A stretch of 64,000 nucleotides of DNA from Luscinia megarhynchos (Eukaryota > Chordata > Aves > Passeriformes > Turdidae): assembly GCA_034336665.1 (NCBI GenBank), contig CM067588.1:6202655-6266654 (forward strand), given 5' to 3'. Shown here piece after piece: positions 22,946 through 35,155 of this stretch. The notes under the pieces were generated by a model that saw only the letters and a program-made list of their open reading frames with translations, was not told the origin of the DNA and ran no database searches. Each line of letters starts with the position of its first letter. Position 1 is the stretch's first letter. Position numbers and translations under genes: made by a program.

Positions 22946-23662
22946 CACCAGGGGGCACAGCTGGCTCTGGGTGTGCCCACAGGGATGGCACTGCTGGCTC
23001 TGTGTGACACCAGGGGGCACAGCTGGCTGGGGGGGCACAGCTGGCTCTGTGTGACACCAGGGGGGCACAGCTGGCTCTGGGTGTGCCCACAGGGGTGGCA
23101 CAGCTGGCTCTGTGTGACACCAGGGGGCACAGCTGGCTCTGGGTGTGACACCAGGGGTGGCACAGCTGGATCTGGGTGTGCCCACAGGGGTGGCACAGCT
23201 GGCTCTGGGTGTGACACCAGGGGTGGCACAGTTGACTCTGGGTGTGCCCACAGGGGTGGCACAGCTGGCTCTGGGTGTGCCCACAGGGATGGCACAGCTG
23301 GCTCTGGGTGTGACACCAGGGGGGCACAGCTGGCTCTGGGTGTGACACCAGGGGGCACAGCTGGCTGTGTGTGACACCAGGGGTGGCACAGCTGGATCTG
23401 GGTGTGCCCACAGAGGTGTCACTGCTGGCTCTGGGTGACACGGGGTGGCACAGCTGGCTCTGGGTGTGCCTACAGGGGTGGCACAGCTGGCTGTGTGTGA
23501 CACCAGGGGTCACTGCTGGCTCTGGGTGTGACACCAGGGGACACAGCTGGCTCTGTGTGGCACCAGGGGGACACAGCTGGCTGTGTGTGACACCAGGGGG
23601 CACAGCTGGCTCTGTGTGGCACCAGGGGGCACAGCTGGCTCTGGGTGTGTGACACCACGGGT
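22935..23662. repeat. About 31-bp minisatellite starting at the SLC45A3 stop codon
   Basis: About 24 units of GGCACAGCTGGCTCTGGGTG followed by TGACACCAGGGG or TGCCCACAGGGG. The first unit overlaps the last two sense codons and the TGA of SLC45A3. Confidence 0.94.
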
Positions 23663-25145
23663 GGCACTGCTCCCCACGCTGCTGCTGCCGCCCCAGCTCT
23701 GGGGCTGGGCAGCACAGGGTTAATCTCAGGTGTAGCTAAGAGGCTTTGGGTGCTCAGGGCTTTCCAAAGGTGCCTTCAGCAGAGGGCAGCAGGGCAGGGC
23801 AGCACCAGGGGCTCTGCAGAGGGAAGAGGGAGTTGGGGTTCCCTCTGCTCACGGGTCAGGGCTGGGCAGGAGCTGCCTCTGCCTCTGCTGCACCTCCAGC
23901 TGCGCCCTCTCCCCCTGCCTGCTGCAGTCTTACCCAACTCCTTGAGCAATATTTCAGCAAAGGGGACACTGGGAGGAGATTTCCCGGGGGGAAAAAGCAG
24001 TGAGGTGGCCAAGGTTTGGCTGGGGGTGCCCAGGGGTGCACCCACATTTCTGCCCTCCTGTCCTTCCCCACCTCGACCCAAAACCATCCAGGAGAAAAGT
24101 TACTGTGCCTTGTTTTGGGAAAAACAAGGCACATCCCATTAGGACCAGTTCCAAAAGGTGACTTAACGTTTACCTGTGTACTGGCTTGCATCAGATAGAG
24201 AGAACTTCTGAGCTTTTTTTTTTTTTTTTTTTTAATGATTGTTTTTACCTTTCTTCACACAGTTCTCTCACTCCTCACCTCAGTGCCTGCATTTGCTCTC
24301 TCCCTCGTGGGAGATTGTTGTGCCTGTTGCTCACACAGCCCCTCCAAGGGAAATCTGTGCCCAGAGGGGTTGTCAGCCCTGGGCAGGGAGGCAGAGCTGC
24401 CGGTTCAGCTCAGACCTGCACTTGGTCACTGCCTGTGGCTCTTTGGGCTGTCCTAAAATGTGTTTTATTCCCAGTCAGGAGAGCCTGTTCTCACTGAGGC
24501 AGGCACAGCTCCTCCTGCCGGTGCTCAGGCAGTTTTGGCTCCCTGGCCAGTGCCGCCCCCAGCAGGGACAGGCTCCTGCCTCTGCACGAGCCCAGGTGCT
24601 GGCCCAGGTCAGGGATGGTGCAGAGAGCGAGGAGGAAAGGCTGGGCTGCAGCTGAGAGCACAAACCCAGCAGTCCTCAACCCTGCCTGCCTAAACCAGCT
24701 GTTTGTGACTAATTTCAATTTTTTATTTTTTTCTGGAGGTGTGTGGGCAGCCAGAGGCACTTGTGAGGTCGGGCTGGAGGGGGAAGTGTTGCTATTTTGG
24801 CAGGGTTTTGTCAGCCTGTCCCCTGGCAGGGAGGCTGGGTGACTCCCCTGCTGTCTGAGCCGGGCCCTCAAAGCTTTGGGATCGTCCCTTTCCCGTCAGG
24901 GGTCACTGGTTTTGTTTTAGTTCTTCTCAAATTATAGCCCTGCCAGCCTCCCTTTCCCACAGCCAGGGCTGCCTGCTGACTCGCAGCTGCTTTGGGGACA
25001 GATTTGGCAGTGCCTTAACCACTTCCAGAAACAATTTTGGGGTCTGGGTTCCTACCCCGGGCTCTGCAGGCTGCAGCAGGAAGGACTGGAGACAAAGTCC
25101 TATTGCCAGAAATGGCCTTGAATAAATTCTCCCCCGACCCAAGAG
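22946..25145 (+). other. SLC45A3: SLC45A3 3' UTR (probable extent)
   Basis: The first third is a tandem array starting at the stop codon. The rest is mostly unique sequence with one T run near 24213. A canonical AATAAA at 25121-25126 is the best poly(A) signal; the next bases are CT-rich. The true end could be earlier or later. Confidence 0.5.
25121..25126 (+). terminator. Candidate SLC45A3 poly(A) signal
   Basis: AATAAA about 2.2 kb after the SLC45A3 stop codon. It is the most plausible signal before the GC-box array at 25.95 kb. Confidence 0.45.
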
Positions 25146-25710
25146 AGAAAAGCCCTTTATTTTTACTATTTCTTAGGTAAATGTGAGGAATTTGCCCTGC
25201 ACAAAGCTGCTCTGATGCTCAAATGATTTTGATAATTTAAGTGCCTAAAGTGCTTCCATGCTGAGCTTCAGGTGAAGGGGTTTGGCGGGAAAGGCCTTAA
25301 ATTCCTCATTTCAAACCCCCAGGTGATAAAGCAGAGGGGCACAGAGCTGAGGTTTATAATGAGAGATCAGGGCAAGGCAGCAGGAGGGTGAGGAAATCTT
25401 TCCAAAATTGCCTTTTTTGACTTCTTCTAAGAAACCTTCTGTGTCAGGATCATGTGTCAGACCAGCACTGGCTGTTCTGGTGTGGACAAGAGCATCCCTT
25501 ACCTGCTGTTACTGATATTCCCTGGGTGAGCACAGAATTCCTCTGGGATTTGCTCCTGTCTGGCCACAGGTGTGGGTACGAGCTCCTCAGAGCTGGTGAG
25601 CAGATTTTCCAGGCACGAGGTGAATCCTCTGTGGAGCTGGGGCTGGGGGGAGGGAGAGCTGCTGTGCGAATTCACTGCTGTGAATCCCTGGCACAGGGAA
25701 GGACTGGGGG

Positions 25711-25742
25711 GATGGATGGATGGATGGATGGATGGATGGATG
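25711..25742. repeat. (GGAT)n microsatellite
   Basis: About eight perfect GGAT units. Confidence 0.9.
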
Positions 25743-25949
25743 CTGGTTTTCCTTTTCGAGGTCACATCCTGCCCGTGAGACATTCGTGTTTTATTTATTC
25801 GGTAGAGTGAATATTTTGTATATGGCGCGAGAGGAAGGCTTTTATTATAAATTTTTATGGATTAAAAAAAAAAAAAAGGGGAGGGGAGAAAATAAAGTGT
25901 GGAAAAAGGGAAAAATGCCTGAGCTGGCCGCGAGGGGGCGCCACCAGCG

Positions 25950-26375
25950 GGCGGGAGGGGCGTGGCCAGGGAATGATTGACATTGGGGCGGGACCAATGA
26001 TTGATGGGGGCGTGGCCAAGGAATGACTGACACGGGCTTGGTAAATTAGAGGTGTTGGGGGCGTGGCCAAGGAATGACTGACACATGGGATTGGTAAATT
26101 AGAGGTGTTTGGGGGCGTGGCCAAAGAATGACTGACACATGGGATTGGTAAATTATTTAGAGGTGTGTTTGGGGGCGTGGCCAAGGAATGACTGACACGG
26201 GCTTGGTAACAGAGGTGTTTGTTTAGGGGCGTGGCCAAGGAATGACTGACACATGGGATTGGTAAATTAGAGGGATGTGTTTGGGGGCGTGGCCAAAGAA
26301 TGATTGACACGGGCTTGGTAAATTAGAGGGGTGCGTTTGGGGGCGTGGCCAAGGAATGATGGACGTGGCCGGGGT
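25950..26375. repeat. About 54-bp array of GC-box/CCAAT-like units
   Basis: About eight units with GGGGGCGTGGCCAAGGAATG, ACTGACAC and ATTGGTAAATTAGAGG. Each unit carries a GGGCGTGGC KLF/Sp-type site, and many carry an ATTGG (inverted CCAAT). Confidence 0.92.
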
Positions 26376-26640
26376 GTGGTCAATGAATGAGGGGTGGGGT
26401 TCGGGGGCGTGGCCAAGGTCGGGGCGGGGCCAATGACTGGGTGGGGTCGCGGGGCGGGGATTTAAAGGGGGAGGAACCAATGGGGCGGGGATTGGGGCGT
26501 GGCCAAGGGCAAAGGGGCGGTGTGGGGGTGGGGTAAAGGACGGGGCGGGGCCATGGGCGGGGAATCGGCAGAAGGGGCGTGGCCAGGAGGGCTGCAGGTC
26601 GCGATATTCCCGGGACAAGGGACCGGCCCGTGGAGCAGCA
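26376..26640. promoter_or_regulatory. Orphan CpG/GC-box-rich zone
   Basis: Dense GGGGCGGGG and GGGGCGTGGCC motifs with several CCAATG/ATTGG motifs, and no recognised exon downstream. It looks like a housekeeping-type promoter but may just be degenerate copies of the neighbouring array. Confidence 0.35.
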
Positions 26641-26644
26641 CAGC

Positions 26645-26950
26645 CGCTCCTTTTCTCCAAAAACCTCCGAGGTTTTTTTCCCCAGAAAGCTCCCAGCTCC
26701 TTTTTTCCCCAAAAACCTCCGAGCTCCTTTTTTCCCCAAAAAAGCTCCGAGCTCCTTTTCCCCAAAAACCTCCGAGCTCCTTTTTTCCCCAAAAAAGCTC
26801 CGAGCTCCTTTTCCCCAAAAACCTCCGAGCTCCTTTTTCCCCCAAAAATCTCCGAGCTCCTTTTCCCCAAAAAGCTCCGAGCTCCTTTTTTCCCCAAAAA
26901 AGCTCCGAGCTCCATTTTCCCCAAAATCTCCGAGCTTTTTTTCCCCCAAA
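26645..26950. repeat. About 24-28-bp array (about 12 copies)
   Basis: Units of CTCCGAGCTCCTTTT(TT) and CCCCAAAAA. The open frames over it are repeat-derived. Confidence 0.92.
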
Positions 26951-27594
26951 ATTTCCCATCCCGCTCGCTCCACCGCGTGCGGTACAAACCCCGAGCAGGA
27001 ACCTCTCCCGGCTGTTGTCCCCGGGAATTTTGTGACACTGATTGAACCTGAGGGTTCTGAGGAGCTGAGACCTTCCCGACCCCTGCACGGCCATAAATAA
27101 TATTAATTATTATCAATACTTACCGGGTATTATCAGCAGTAATGTTAAGCACTGCGGGGCTGTGACAGGGAACAGCCGCGGGGGTTTATTTTTTTAAATT
27201 TTGTTTTGGTTTTTATAAATTTGAAGCCCTATTTATTATAAATTTGAACCCCTAGCCAGGTTCTGTTCAGACCCAAAATCTCGCGTTTCTCGCGGAGCAG
27301 AGGAGCTCGGTGTGGTTTGGTGGGGCTCAGCCCAAAGCCACCTTCAGGGACCCCAAATCTCGACCAGGACAGAGCTCGCTCACCCCTTGTCCCGGCAGCA
27401 GCATCCGAGCGCTGCGGCTCTGCCCAAAACACACCTGGACCCGCCGGGACCCACCTGGATTCCACCTGTCGCGACCTGTCGGGACTCGCCTCCTTCTCCC
27501 GAAACGCTGGAGAGGAGATGGAGCGCTCAGGGTGAAGAGCAGCGAGAGGAAACAGCGGCGGGGTGGCGGATCTCCTCCCGCAGCCGAGCGGGAC

Positions 27595-28188
27595 CGAGCC
27601 GGGACATCCCCGTGCCAACGGGATCGGCTGCCGGGACCGAGCCAGGACCGAGCTGGGACATCCCGGGACATCCCTGTGCCCCTCCTGTGCCATCCCGGGG
27701 CTCCCGTGCCAATGGGATCGGCTGCCGAACCGAGCGACACCGAGCCGGGATATCCCGGGACATCCCTGTGCCAATGGGAGCGGCTGCCGGGACATCCCGG
27801 GACATCCCTGTGCCCCTCCTGTGCCATCCCGGGGCTCCCGTGCCAATGGGAGCGGCTGCCGGGACCGAGCGGGATCGAGCCGGGATATCCCGTGCCAATG
27901 GAATCCAGCTGCCAGTACCGAGCGGCTGCCGGGACATCCCGGGGCTCCCGTGCCAACGGGATCGGCTGCCGGGACCGAGCCGGGACCGAGCTGGGACATC
28001 CCGGGACATCCCCGTGCCAATGGGATCGGCTGCCGGGACCGAGCCGGGACCGAGCTGGGACATTCCGGGACATCCCTGTGCCAATGGGATCGGCTGCCGG
28101 GACCGAGCGGGACCGAGCCGGGACATCCCGGGACATCCCCGTGCCAATGGGATCGGCTGCCGGGACCGAGCCGGGACATCCCCGTGCT
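27595..28188. repeat. 64-bp CpG-rich minisatellite (about 10 full or partial copies)
   Basis: The unit combines GGGATCGGCTGCCGGGACCG, AGCCGGGACCGAGC and TGGGACATCCCGGGACATCC, ending GTGCCAAT. Open frames of nearly 300 codons run across it on both strands and are artefacts. Confidence 0.93.
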
Positions 28189-28199
28189 GAATCCAGCCC

Positions 28200-30240
28200 C
28201 TGAGACACCCGGGTCTCATTCGAGGGTTTTTAGGGACCCCGCCAGGGGGGTCTCAAACCTCCCAGGGAAGCCAGAGGAGCACTCTGGGCTCCCACACTAT
28301 TTGCCCTTTGGTTAATGAAAGGCCAGCTGCTCTCTGAGGTGCCAGCTCTGCAAACAGCTGGCAGGGAACCAGGCGCTTGCACAAACACAGAATCAGCGTC
28401 AGGAGCCGAGCAGGGCTGGCTGCCCTCCCACCTGCTGTGCCGGGCTGATTTTGGTGCCTGCAGGCTGGGCTGGGCTCTGCCCCGATGCCCGGGCAGCGCA
28501 GAGCTCCCCGTGCTGCCCTGGAGCTGCTGTGCTGGGGGGGAGAGTTGTGCCCAAAACACGGCAGGGAAATCAGCTCAGCTCCTCCGGCTGCAGGTTTGGG
28601 CAGCAGAGGTTGTTCCCTGCTCCCTGCAGAGCAGTTTGAGGAGGGGACAAGCTGGAGGTGGTGAATCCAAGGCTGTGAGACACCAAACTCCTGCTGAGGA
28701 ACACGGGCTCGGGAAGGGATGTGCCCTGCTGATGGTGCCATGGGGCTGGTGCTGGTGGCTGCAGTGTCCCAGCAGTGCTGTTCAGGGAAAGAGGAGCAAG
28801 GCAGCTGAAAACCCCTTCATTTATTTTTGTTCTGAAATATTTGGGGATGCTCAGGCTGGCCTGAGATGGACAGGGCAGAGCATTCCCTGCACTGAGGACT
28901 CATCACCCCACACTGTCCTGGTTTCTCCTGCAGTTTGCCACAAATCCAGCCTGGCACCTGCTGCTCTACAAGCACTGAAGAGAATTTAGAGGAATTTTTT
29001 TCCCTCACAAACATCAAAAATTCCTCTAAAAGTCCAAACTCCCAGCACACAAACACTGAGGAGAAATGCAGCTGAAGCTGGCTTGGGGTTTGGATCCTTC
29101 CTTTGTGGATGGCTCCTGGCCCTGGAGAGTCCTCAGCGTGATTCCCAAAAACCACCTGCACCCCCAGCAGGGTTTGGGGCAGGCACAGCTGCAGTTTCAC
29201 TGCTCTCCTTCAGCTCCAGGCTTTCCCCAGGGGCCCGGCAGGGCTGGGGGCTGGGTCCCAGCCTGAACCCTCCATGCTGGGCTCCAGGGGGGGACTGGCT
29301 GCGTGGCCACGGCTGCCTCAGGGGTTTTGTCCCCTGGCAGTGCAGGGGGAGCTGTGGGAGCCCTGCAGGGCTGCTGGGGAGGGCAGCTGGCCTTGGCAAG
29401 GATTTCCTGGAGAGCTGAGCTGCCCTGGGAGCTCTCCCTGTGTGCTGTGGCTGCTCCAGCGCTGCCCAGGTGTGAGCAGGTGTGAGCAGACAGCCCTGCC
29501 CAAGCCTATTTTGGGCTGCCTTTTGTTCCAGAGGCTTTTTGGCTGGCTCAGGGCTCCCCGGGTGCCCCCCTCGCTGCGGGGCTCTGTGCCAGCCTGACTC
29601 ACGCCCGTCTCGTGCTCTCACCCGCCCCCTTTGCTCCTCTCCCCCCTCCAGACGCTCTCCCAGCTCGCCTGGACCTGCCCCATCCTGCCTCCCTCCAGGC
29701 TATGGGAGATGGCAGAGTTTCCACATGTCGGAGTGAGAAGATTTGGGTCTCATCCTCAACCCAAGGATGAAACCTCAGCCCTTCTCTGCTCTCCAGAGGG
29801 TCCAGGCTGGGCCTGGGGTGGCTCTGCCTGTGGGAGACAGGGCTGGGATCACTGGGAGCAGGGACTTGGAGCTGCCCTGCTTTGTTTTGCCACCCCTTTC
29901 AGCCACCCACAAAGGGAGAGGAGATATTTTTATAAAATAAACCACCCTAGATCCGTATCTCTTGAGCAATGCCTGTTGGAGTCTCACCTGCTCCCCTCTG
30001 GGGGACTCTGCATGGCTTAAAAGGTTTGCTGAGGGCTCTGTAATTACCTCTCCTTTGCTCCACAGAAATGTTCCCGGTGGAAGCTGAGACCTGTGGCAGC
30101 AGCGGGGATGAGGCTCCTCCCGCCTGCCCACAGCCCCAGGGCTGCCAGGAGGTGACACAAGTGTCACCTGGGGATCACCTGGCCCTTGGGGGGGGGCTGA
30201 GAGGGAGCAGGGCCCTGTGCTGGCCATGGGGTCCCTGCTG
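28200..30240. other. Intergenic unique sequence
   Basis: No gene, RNA or mobile element recognised. Confidence 0.45.
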
Positions 30241-30242
30241 GG

Positions 30243-30480
30243 ATGGGGGAATGGGAAGAGTGGGAATGAGGAGTGGGAATAGCAGGAGGGAAATGGAATG
30301 GCAGGAGTGGGAGTGGGAAGAGTGGGAATGGGAAGAGTGGGAATAGGAAGAATGGGAATAGGAAGAATGGGAATGGCAGGAGTGGGAATGGGAAGTGTGG
30401 GAACGGCAGGAGGGGAATGAGAGGAGTGGGAATGGAATGGCAGAAGTGGAAATGAGAGGAGTGGGAATGAGAGGATTAGG
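30243..30480. repeat. Purine-rich array, about 12-bp unit
   Basis: Degenerate repeats of GGAATGGGAAGAGTG. Confidence 0.88.
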
Positions 30481-30499
30481 AATGGAATGGCAGGAAGGG

Positions 30500-30832
30500 A
30501 ATGGCAGGACCAGGACTAGGAATGGCAGGGCCAGGACCAGCAGAACCAGCAGGACCATCGGGACCAGGACCAGCAGAACCAGGACCAGCAGGGCCAGCAG
30601 GACCAGGCCCAGCAGAACCAGGACCAGCAGAACCAGGACCAGCAGGACCAGCAGAACCAGGAATGGCAGGAGCAGCAGGACCAGGATCAGCAGGAGCAGG
30701 ACCAGCAGAACCAGGAATGGCAGGAGCAGGACCAGCAGGACCAGCAGGAGCAGCAGGAGCAGCAGGACCAGGAGCAGCAGGAGCAGGACCAGCAGGAGCA
30801 GGATCAGCAAAACCAGGAGCAGCAGGAGCAGC
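30500..30832. repeat. Array with 9-bp AGCAGGACC core
   Basis: Repeats of ACCAGCAGGACCAGCAG with interspersed GGAATGGCAGG. The 3n unit keeps several frames open (Ala/Gly/Pro, Gln-rich or Thr/Ser/Arg), none gene-like. Confidence 0.9.
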
Positions 30833-31117
30833 CCCTGGTGCTGCAGCCCGAGGCTGGCAGGTTGCTAAGCAGAGCTTTAGAAGATTCCTGCAGGGCAGCA
30901 CGTGGGAGAGCACAGAGAGAAGCTGGGGTGCTGTTGCTAAATTTGCAGCTGGGGCTGTGGGGAGAGCAGCAGCAGCAGAGCCCTCCCAGCAGCAGCGACA
31001 GCAGTGACATCCCCGGGCTGCCCACGGGCAGCTCGTGCTGCTCGTCCTGCAGGCTGAGCCGGGGCACTGCACATCCTCTGGAAATACAGCCTGGGGTGGA
31101 TCACACTATTAGAGGGT

Positions 31118-31372
31118 TTCTTTTCTTTTCTTTTCTTTTCTTTTCTTTTCTTTTCTTTTCTTTTCTTTTCTTTTCTTTTCTTTTCTTTTCTTTTCTTTTC
31201 TTTTCTTTTCTTTTCTTTTCTTTTCTTTTCTTTTTCTTTTCTATTCTTTTCTCTCTTTCTTTTCCTTCCTTCCTTCCTTCCTTCCTTCCTTCCTTCCTTC
31301 CTTCCTTCCTTCCTTCCTTCCTTCCTTCCTTCCTTCCTTCCTTCCTTCCTTCCTTCCCTTCCCTCCCTTCCA
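31118..31372. repeat. (TTTTC)n followed by (TTCC)n polypyrimidine tract
   Basis: About 130 bp of TTTTC units, a short mixed join, then about 100 bp of TTCC units. The plus strand is pure pyrimidine for most of its length. Confidence 0.97.
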
Positions 31373-32136
31373 ATAAAGTCAGAATTATTGGATGTTTATT
31401 AACGATTCTCCCTTCCAGGTTTCAGTTTTTCTGGGGGGAAATGCAGTTCTTGGAGATGTTTCTGCTGCTTGCAGTGGCTCAGCAGCAGAATTTGGCTGGA
31501 GGTGGGGAGAAAAGCAGAGCTTGAGTTTTCCTAGAGGAGCAGGGAAGGGGATCTGAAAATCAGAGAGGGACAATTGAGAGTTCCCATGGCCCCAGCGACT
31601 AAAGGTGGTGGGAAACACCTGGAGAAGGTTTGCAGCCCCTATTTTTGGGTCACACATGCCCCAGCAGAAGGTCCAGGCTCTCCTGGAGCCACCACTGAGC
31701 ATCAAACACCACAAAATGTGAGTTCACCTGGCCCGGAGCTGCTGAGCTCCCACCTGAGCTCAGGACACAGCAGCTTAATGACCCAAGGAGTTAATTAAAC
31801 AGCTGGCTGGGCTGGGGGGGTTATTCCCTGATGATCAGCTGGCAGAGGAGGCACCAGGGCACTGCCAGGGCAGGGCAGGAACATTTCAGGCTGGGGCAGG
31901 CCCGTGGCTGTGCCCTGCAGGGCTGGCTGGCCCCAGGCTGGACATTTGTCCTCAGCTTGGATTTGGAGCTGCCTGCAGGATCCCAGTCCTGGGAGCTGCT
32001 CCCCACTGCAGGTAAAACACTTTGGTTCCTGATATTTGCCCCAAACTGGGGAAGATTTCCTGCAGGAGAGGCTGATGGTGATGGAGTGTGGCCAGACATG
32101 ATGTTCTGCTGTTTGACCCGGGCAGTGCCACAGAAA

Positions 32137-32706
32137 ATGTTCATCCTTCCCTGCACAAATCTGGTTCATCCTTCCCTGCACAAACTTGGTTCATCCTTCC
32201 CTGAAAAAATTTGGTTCATCCTTCCCTGCACAAACTTGGTTCATCCTTCCCTGCAAAAATTTGGTTTATCCTTCCCTGCACAAATTTGGTTCATCCTTCC
32301 CTACAGAAATCTGGTTTATCCTTCCCTGCACAAACTTGGTTTATCCTTCCCTGAAAAATTTGGTTCATCCTTCCCTGCACAAATTTGGTTCATCCTTCCC
32401 TGCACAAATTTGGTTTATCCTTCCCTGCAGAAATTTGGTTTATCCTTCCCTGCAGAAATTTGGTTCATCCTTCCCTGCACAAATTTGGTTTATCCTTCCC
32501 TGCACAAACTTGGTTCATCCTTCCCTGCACAAATTTGGTTTATCCTTCCCTGCACAAATCTGGTTCATCCTTCCCTGCAGAAATCTGGTTTATCCTTCCC
32601 TGCAAAAATTTGGTTTATCCTTCCCTGCAGAAATTTGGTTTATCCTTCCCTGCAGAAATCTGGTTTATCCTTCCCTGCAAAAATTTGGTTTATCCTTCCC
32701 TGCTTC
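32137..32706. repeat. 25-bp minisatellite (about 23 copies)
   Basis: The unit is TTCATCCTTCCCTGCACAAA plus TTTGG. A 25-bp period makes all plus-strand frames cycle through the same peptides, giving open frames up to about 300 codons that are not genes. Confidence 0.95.
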
Positions 32707-34670
32707 CCCAGCAAATCCAGCTGGTGAAGCCTCTCTTGGCTCAGGGGGGAATCAGAGCCGTGATTCCACATCCCCAGATCTGTTTTTGTCGTTTTTTCCT
32801 CGCTCTGAATTTCCCCGGGTTCCACCCAAGCACAGTTTCACACCTCTGCTATTTCAGGCCCGGGGCTGTTTGCACAAACAACAGGCTCTGAAATGAGATT
32901 TTGTGGGTTTTTTTTTTTTAGATGCCATCTCCACTGCCCTGTGGTTTCCAGCTGGGCTGGTGCTGTTGGTTCAGGTGAGAAGCAGGGAGGTTTCCCAGGA
33001 ATTCCTTTGGGGATGTGGGAATCTCACGAGGGGAATTGAGAATTTAGCAGAATTTCCACAGTGGGAACGAGTCTGTGCAAGGAGCAGAGCTCTGGGGCTG
33101 AGCCTCAAACCAGCTCTGAGCTGGGCTGAGGCAGGGGGGAGGAAATTCTGACAGAAATTCCAACATTTCTCCTGCTCCTCACTACGTGCTGCAGCTCCCA
33201 GATTTTCCTGAAATGAAATTTTGAGTGTGAACAGCTGCTGGGTGATCTGGGCAGCACCAAGTGCTGGTCGGTGAAATATTTAATTTTGGAGTTTTTATTC
33301 CATCTCCCCCTGGAACTGCCCCATTGAGTGGGGATGGAGGTTTCTGGATTGGAATAATCCCCCTGTGCCTGCTGGGGATGCTGAGCTTCCTCTCGACCTC
33401 TTACCTGCCCTGAAAATACAATCACACCAGCTGGGAGCTTTTTTCTGTAGAAAAATATTCAGAAATAAAGGTTTGAAATCAGCAGAGATCTGTGGCTTCT
33501 TGAGAGCATCAGAGCAGGAAACAGAACTCAAAAAAAACCAAACAAAAAGTGCAAAAAGGGCTTTATTTGGTCTGGAAAATAAGAGATTTTGGGTATGGAA
33601 GGGATGGGAACTGAGTTATTTCTCCATCACCTCCAAGGCTGCTGGTGTCTGTGGGTCCCTCAGTGCCTTGGATTAATATTCCAGGGGCACCCTGCAGATC
33701 TTTGGGATCTTGGAGAGGGGATGATTTCCCCCATGAGGATCCCAAAAGTGGGAATGAGCACCAGGGCTGGGAATGAGACGAGTTTTAATGTTTAATTGCC
33801 CAAAGCAGGCTGGAATCCTGTGCAAGGCTTTGGATGTTCAACTTCCCGAGAGCTGCTCTTCCTCCTGAAATTCCCAGAGCCAACCAAACCCCTCCCCTGG
33901 CCAAAGGCTTTTCCCTGCGTGAGAGGCACAGGATCCTCCCGGAGCTGCTCGGTTCATTCTGGAATTCTGGCTTAAACAAAATCTCTGATCACCTCGTCCT
34001 GCCTTTCCCTCCTGACCCTCTCCAGGGCGCCGAGCCAGAGGGCTCTGGGGAAGTTTGGGAATTCTCTGCCCCCCCTGCCCTGTTTTCCCAGCACAACTCT
34101 GCCCTTGCCTCACAAATTCCAAAATCCATTTCCCAAGCGCTGCCACCCGATTAACACCCACCAGAAATCCCCAATTAAATATGTTTATTTTCCTTTTTCT
34201 GCTGCCTCTTCCCTGTTAAAATGGGAGCTGCTTTCCTGAGAGCTCTTTGCTTCTTTTGCTTGTTTTTCCCTCCCAAACCCTGCCTTGTTCTCTGCTCGAT
34301 TTTTATTCCATCCCTTTGTCTGTCCTATTTTTTTTTTTTCCCCCTGGCTGATGCTAAGATAGGAACAAGCCCACGTTGAATTGCAAACACCCGGCAGTGG
34401 GAGCAGAACAAAATGGGAGTTGCACCAAGTAGGAAATTTCTTATCCCCCTAAAATAAAAAAAAAAAGGTTGATTGTCACTGGAGCCACCCCCGTGATGCA
34501 GCTTTAGGAGCTTGGGGTTGATTTTTTTGGGTGCTCTGCCCTTCTCTGTGCTGCTTTTTGGGGGGTTCAGCTCCTGAATTTTTTTTTCCCTGAGGGCCAA
34601 AATTTTGGGGAGTAGAGACAAAGGCAGGGGAGGATGTGGAGTGGTGCTCTGCCCTTTGCAAGGAGATTTT
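32707..34670. other. Intergenic unique sequence
   Basis: No recognisable gene, RNA or mobile element. A short A run and T run only. Confidence 0.45.
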
Positions 34671-34671
34671 T

Positions 34672-35155
34672 CCATCCCCACAGGAGATTTTTGTCACCCC
34701 CAAAGGAATTTTTGTCACCCCCACAGGAGATTTTTGTCACCCTCAAAGGGGATTTTTCCCATCCCCACAGGAGATTTTTTTCTTATCCCCAAAGGAGATT
34801 TTTATCATCCCCACAGGAGATTTTTTTGTCACCCCACGGGAGATTTTTGTCACCCCAAAAAAGATTTTTGTCACCCCCACAGGAGATTTTTGTCACCCCA
34901 AAAAAGATTTTTGTCACCCCCACAGGAGATTTTTTGTCACCCCACAGGAGATTTTTTTCTTATCCCCACAGGAGATTTTTGTCACCCCCAAAGGAGATTT
35001 TTTCCATTCCCAAAGGAGATTTTTGTCACCCCAAAGGAGATTTTTGTCACCCCAAAGGAGATTTTTGTCACCCCCAGAGGAGATTTTTGTCACCCCAAAG
35101 GAGATTTTCCATCCCCAAAGGAGATTTTTGTCACCCCACAGGAGATTTGCTTTCC
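34672..35155. repeat. 22-23-bp minisatellite (about 21 copies)
   Basis: The unit is AGGAGATTTTTGTCACCCC plus CACA or AA. T- and C-run lengths vary between copies. Confidence 0.94.

Noticed and set aside
26223..27116. 297-codon minus-strand frame over the GC-box zone
   Set aside because: Spans two tandem arrays; Gly/Lys/Arg repeats from CCCCAAAAA units, no conserved domain.
27229..28315. Several 230-316-codon frames on both strands
   Set aside because: Produced by the 64-bp CpG-rich array; peptides are cyclic repeats.
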